Notes under the pieces: model-generated
What the model saw: the letters and a program-made list of their open reading frames with translations, nothing else
What the model was told of the DNA's origin: nothing
Databases searched by the model: none
Part shown: piece after piece, positions 60,829-64,000 of the stretch
How positions within the stretch are numbered: the first letter of the stretch is position 1
Layout: every line of letters begins with the position of its first letter
Position numbers and translations under genes: made by a program
DNA from: Haloarcula sp. CBA1129
Lineage (GTDB): Archaea; Halobacteriota; Halobacteria; Halobacteriales; Haloarculaceae
Direction: 5' to 3'
Length of the DNA stretch: 64,000 nucleotides
Assembly (NCBI RefSeq): GCF_008729015.1
Contig: NZ_RKSM01000001.1
Coordinates: 868,001 to 932,000, forward strand

Positions 60829-63330
60829 CTATCTGTAGGCTGGTATCTGAAGGGAAATGACATTACCGGTGGGTTCAGCATCGTTAAATTGGATATCGCC
60901 ATCCAATCGAGACATGATTCGTTTGACTAACCACAGCCCCATCCCACTGCTGTGTGTCAACGAATCGATGTTGACTTCCCCCGAAATCACGCTTCGTTCT
61001 TCCGGTGGGATTCCCGGCCCATTATCTATAACTTTGAGTTCAACCATTGTCGCGTGTTTCGTTGCCGTTATCCTCACCTGTGCTGGCGCGTCGCCGGTAT
61101 GCACAATCGCATTCTCGACAAGTTCTTCGACGCCCCGTTGCAACTCAGGGATCAATAGTAGCTGTACATCCGCCGGGACTTCGACTGTGATCTCTGCGTC
61201 CGGATACTCCGTCATCACTCGTTTGACGGCAGTGTCCACAACATCGGCTAGGTTGAGATAGGTTGGATCCGATGGGTCTAAAAGGAGTTCAACAATTTCC
61301 CGTTGCTTGTCAGTTTGTTCAAGAATGCGATCAGCTACTTTTTCAATCGTCATGGCTAATTCTACCACTTGATCTGAGTCCTGATTTTGAAGCATCTCCG
61401 CGTGACCCAGAACCACGGTCAACTCGTTGTAAAGGGTATGCCGTAGCATCCGATCAAGAGATGCAATATGTTGTTCCCGTTCGATCTGTTCGGTGAGGTC
61501 ATGCATCGTCGCAACGATTCCCTCAACGTGACCAGTGTCGTCTTCGAGCGGATAATATCGGATATCAAACGTGCGGTCTGTTCGTGTCGGTCGTGTTCGG
61601 GTCATTCGGTAGTTGATTGTCTCGCCATCGAACGCTTGCTGCAAGTATGGTTCGACCGTCTCGTAAACATCCGGACCGATACCATCGCCGAGCGTCATCT
61701 CGGTCACCGACTCGTTATCGAGGCCGTGGAAGTCGCGGTATGCCTCGTTGGCAAATAGATAGTGCTTTTCTTCATCGATTGCGGCGATCAATTCCTTGGC
61801 ATCTTCAACTGCAGATTCGTACTGTCGAAGCTTGAACTCTCGCTCCTTGCGGTCAGAGATATCCTGCTGGACGGCGACGTACGCTTCGATTTCACCATTG
61901 TCGTCAGTTAGTGGTGCAATCGTCTGGTGCGCATAGTACACATCACCTGATTTCCGTTGGTCCTGAATCTCTTCCTCCCAGACGTTTCCACTGGAGATTG
62001 TCGCCCACAATCGCTCGTAGTACTCGTCCGACATCTCGCCAGATTTGAGGACGCGCGGAGTCTGGCCGACGATCTCATCGCTGTCGTAGCCGGTGGCCCG
62101 TTCGAAGGCTGGATTTACGTACGTGATGGTGCCGTCCGGATCGGTCATATAGATAGAGTGGCCGGCCGATTCAACCGCTCGCTGGAACCGACGAAGCATC
62201 CGCTGGTATTCGACACGTTCGGTCATGTCTTCTTGGAACCCGATGTAGTTCGTGACCTCGCCCGTGGCGTCAGTAACCGGCGCAATCGTTACGCGGTTCC
62301 AGAACTTCGTTCCATCTTTGCGGTAGTTCTGCAGTTCCACAGTCACAGGTTCTTCAGCGTCGATGGCTGCACGCATCTCGGCCACTGGGCTATGCTCGGT
62401 GCTCTCACCTTGGAGAAATCGAATGTTTTGTCCGACTACATCTTCTTCCTGATAGCCGGTTAGTTCTGAGAACTTGTCATTCGCGTATACGAGCGGATTG
62501 TCCGGTTGGTTGGCGTCAGCTATCGTGATGCCAATGGGCGCTTCGTCGATGGCCCGATTCGTGAGGTGCAGTTCTTTCTGTTGATTAACATCCCGAAGGA
62601 TGAGAATGACTGCTGGTGCTTCGGCCCACATCACTCTGGCTGCGGTAATCTCAACTGGTTTATGTACCCCATTGGCAGCGATGAGTTTTCCGTTACAGTG
62701 GTCAAGGGTCCGAGAACCGGACTGTACTGCATCAAGGAAATGACTGATAGAAGTGCCGTCGTCTGAGAGAAGCACATCCGCTATAGAGTCGTTCGACATC
62801 TGACCGCGGTCGCCGCCGTAGATATCAGTTACTCCACCATCGTTGAGATACGCTATCTCATCATCTTGGACGATTCCAATACTGTCGTGTGCAGCGTTGA
62901 GGTGTGTTTTGGCTCGTGCTTCTACATCGACGAGATCACACTGGTTACGGTAGTATCTGACTGCATCGGTGATGAGTGTCGCAAGGCGTTCCCACTGATT
63001 CTCGTGGCGTTCTTTGACGAGATAGTCGGTGACGCCGGCAGAAATGGCACGACTGGCGACCGCTTCGCACCCCTCACTTGTGCATAGCATAAACGGCAGT
63101 GTCGGCGCCTGTGCACGCACAACTTCAAGAAACGCGACGCTATCCGTATCTGGCAAGTCATGATCGCTGACAATGCAATCAACCTGTGTCTCGCTTCCCA
63201 ATATATCAATAGCCTCTCCGACCGAAATTGCAGATATGACCCGTATATCACCGCGGTCTGGAAGTATACGCTCACAGGCGGCGGCGAATTCCTTGTCAGC
63301 GGTAACTGCTAGGACGCGAATTACATCCAC
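60829..63330 (-). CDS. Receiver-PAS-LOV-like-PAS-PAS histidine kinase
   Basis: 833 residues from GTG 63330 (TTG 11 codons earlier is possible). Order: receiver domain (CIVSDHDLPDTDS as phospho-acceptor loop), PAS, a LOV-like PAS with GQNIRFLQG at ~299, two further PAS domains, then the kinase core: H-box RMLRHTLYNELTVVLGHAEML, N-box VENAIVHT, G-boxes DNGPGIP and SGMGLWLVKR. No membrane helix, so a cytosolic sensor. The LOV-type loop has Ile where photoactive LOV domains have Cys. No response regulator lies beside it. Confidence 0.93.
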   Translation of the reverse strand: MDVIRVLAVTADKEFAAACERILPDRGDIRVISAISVGEAIDILGSETQVDCIVSDHDLPDTDSVAFLEVVRAQAPTLPFMLCTSEGCEAVASRAISAGVTDYLVKERHENQWERLATLITDAVRYYRNQCDLVDVEARAKTHLNAAHDSIGIVQDDEIAYLNDGGVTDIYGGDRGQMSNDSIADVLLSDDGTSISHFLDAVQSGSRTLDHCNGKLIAANGVHKPVEITAARVMWAEAPAVILILRDVNQQKELHLTNRAIDEAPIGITIADANQPDNPLVYANDKFSELTGYQEEDVVGQNIRFLQGESTEHSPVAEMRAAIDAEEPVTVELQNYRKDGTKFWNRVTIAPVTDATGEVTNYIGFQEDMTERVEYQRMLRRFQRAVESAGHSIYMTDPDGTITYVNPAFERATGYDSDEIVGQTPRVLKSGEMSDEYYERLWATISSGNVWEEEIQDQRKSGDVYYAHQTIAPLTDDNGEIEAYVAVQQDISDRKEREFKLRQYESAVEDAKELIAAIDEEKHYLFANEAYRDFHGLDNESVTEMTLGDGIGPDVYETVEPYLQQAFDGETINYRMTRTRPTRTDRTFDIRYYPLEDDTGHVEGIVATMHDLTEQIEREQHIASLDRMLRHTLYNELTVVLGHAEMLQNQDSDQVVELAMTIEKVADRILEQTDKQREIVELLLDPSDPTYLNLADVVDTAVKRVMTEYPDAEITVEVPADVQLLLIPELQRGVEELVENAIVHTGDAPAQVRITATKHATMVELKVIDNGPGIPPEERSVISGEVNIDSLTHSSGMGLWLVKRIMSRLDGDIQFNDAEPTGNVISLQIPAYR

Positions 63331-63526
63331 GATTCTATACACTACCAAACCTCTGGCTCTCAATCAAGTTGGCTATTCTCTCTTTGGTAGCTCTGAGCGT
63401 GTCGTAGAACCTCTCTCTCGGGCTTCATTCACGGTATTTGAGTGAATTACTGGCTCAGCAAGCAAACTTACCGAGCCGTTCTCTCAAACCCCCTCCTGAA
63501 TAAAGAAACCGGATTCACTACGGCTA

Positions 63527-63787
63527 CTAATCCGGTAGTAGCCGATCCAAAACGACACTTGTCCCGTCCTCGGTCCGGGGTACTGTATTCTCCAGCAAGT
63601 GCTCATCAGTTTCGTCGACGTCGAGAATACCAGTTTCGACTATCCGGGGGCCGTCTTCTCGCTCACCGGTGAGGGTCAGGCACAGCTGACCGTCGACTTT
63701 TCCACCAGCAACCGAGATCGCCGCAACGTCATCGGGAAACGAGACGGTTGTCCAGCCGTCGGGTTTCCGGACCCGCAACTCAGTCAT
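63527..63787 (-). CDS. Small hypothetical protein
   Basis: 86 residues from MTELRVRKPDGW. Beta-rich: TTVSFPDDVAAISVAGGKVD, LCLTLTGEREDGP. Unrecognised. Divergent from leader element 25; an upstream in-frame ATG would extend it by seven residues. Confidence 0.65.
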   Translation of the reverse strand: MTELRVRKPDGWTTVSFPDDVAAISVAGGKVDGQLCLTLTGEREDGPRIVETGILDVDETDEHLLENTVPRTEDGTSVVLDRLLPD

Positions 63788-63841
63788 TAGTTCTTCTCCT
63801 CTCCGCAAACAGCATCAACGCTCCGTCTGGGTCAAGCAGAA

Positions 63842-63872
63842 TTTTCTGGCTCCCTTGTGGCCGGAGGACATC
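63842..63872 (+). promoter_or_regulatory. Structured leader element 25
   Basis: TTTTCTG, CCTT (63853-63856) pairs GAGG with a terminal U.G (63864-63867), loop GTGGCCG. Compared with element 24, C to T in the arm keeps pairing by wobble. ATG at 63873. Confidence 0.82.
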
Positions 63873-64000
63873 ATGAGTGACACAGAGCCGCCTTCGTTCG
63901 AGGAGTATGACTTCGACCACGGTGACCGCGTTCGCGTCGACTGGACGGACGGACAGGGTCCGCTTGACGAGGTTGTGGGCACTGTCTCAGGAATCTCGCG
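63873..64000 (+). CDS. Small beta-rich protein, paralogue of 56363 (cut by window end)
   Basis: First 42 residues visible: MSDTEPPSFEEYDFDHGDRV then RVDWTDGQGPLDEVVGTVSG. Very close to the gene at 56363, with substitutions mostly at third positions, so it is under protein-level constraint. The 3' end lies outside the window. Confidence 0.8.
   Translation, partial: MSDTEPPSFEEYDFDHGDRVRVDWTDGQGPLDEVVGTVSGIS

Noticed and set aside
1-64000. tRNA or rRNA genes
   Set aside because: No cloverleaf-like or rRNA-like sequence was noticed on reading; no scan tool was available.

Overview
The window is a piece of a haloarchaeal megaplasmid or secondary replicon (class Halobacteria; the CRISPR repeat and gene set recall Haloarcula and relatives, but the genus is inferred). 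Evidence: acidic high-GC proteins, an Orc1/Cdc6 gene beside inverted origin recognition boxes, a haloarchaeal type I-B CRISPR repeat, a stand-alone transcription factor B, Tat lipoproteins, and IS605-, IS4- and IS5-type haloarchaeal insertion sequences.

Layout. 0-0.8 kb: trailer end of a CRISPR array without cas genes. 1.2-3.2 kb: replication origin (orc/cdc6, inverted ORBs around an A+T-rich zone). 3.2-24.2 kb: plus-strand cluster of plasmid genes (ArdC-like antirestriction protease, GIY-YIG-like protein, DUF6610/DUF6884 pair, SWIM zinc-finger proteins, TFB, PadR regulator, degenerate N-6 methylase, many unknowns), interrupted by an IS605-type tnpB element and an A+T-rich pocket at 14.6-17.4 kb. 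24.9-49.9 kb: cargo, with cytochrome bd oxidase, a tyrosine integrase and its partial duplicate, an IS4-type transposase, an arsenic operon (arsC, arsR / arsD, arsA and two small proteins ending in vicinal Cys), a frameshifted chromate transporter, a haem-binding domain protein, MFS and amino-acid transporters with an Lrp regulator, a Doc-family gene split by an IS5-type element, and an aldo/keto reductase. 50.2-52.0 kb: parA and partner flanked by TGTACA-type repeats. 52-64 kb: a second stretch of plasmid genes, two toxin-antitoxin loci (UPF0175/DUF3368 with a broken toxin; HVO_A0114/DUF6516), decayed transposons, a lipoprotein and a PAS/LOV-like histidine kinase.

The most striking signal is a structured leader repeated 25 times, always on the plus strand and always just before a start codon, only in the 3.2-24.2 and 52-64 kb plasmid stretches. 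It has a T-run (typically TTTTGTG or TTTTCTG), then a hairpin whose arms change together (CCTCT/AGAGG, CTCCC/GGGAG, CGCCCC/GGGGCG, TTCTC/GAGAA, ACTCTCT/AGAGAGT, GCGCC/GGCGC) while the loop keeps a GGGTGA-like Shine-Dalgarno core. In ten copies the 3' arm can instead pair with a downstream segment, giving two mutually exclusive hairpins. Many copies abut the stop codon of the preceding gene, so I infer a post-transcriptional (translation or mRNA-processing) element shared by a plasmid-wide regulon. I do not recognise it as a described motif.
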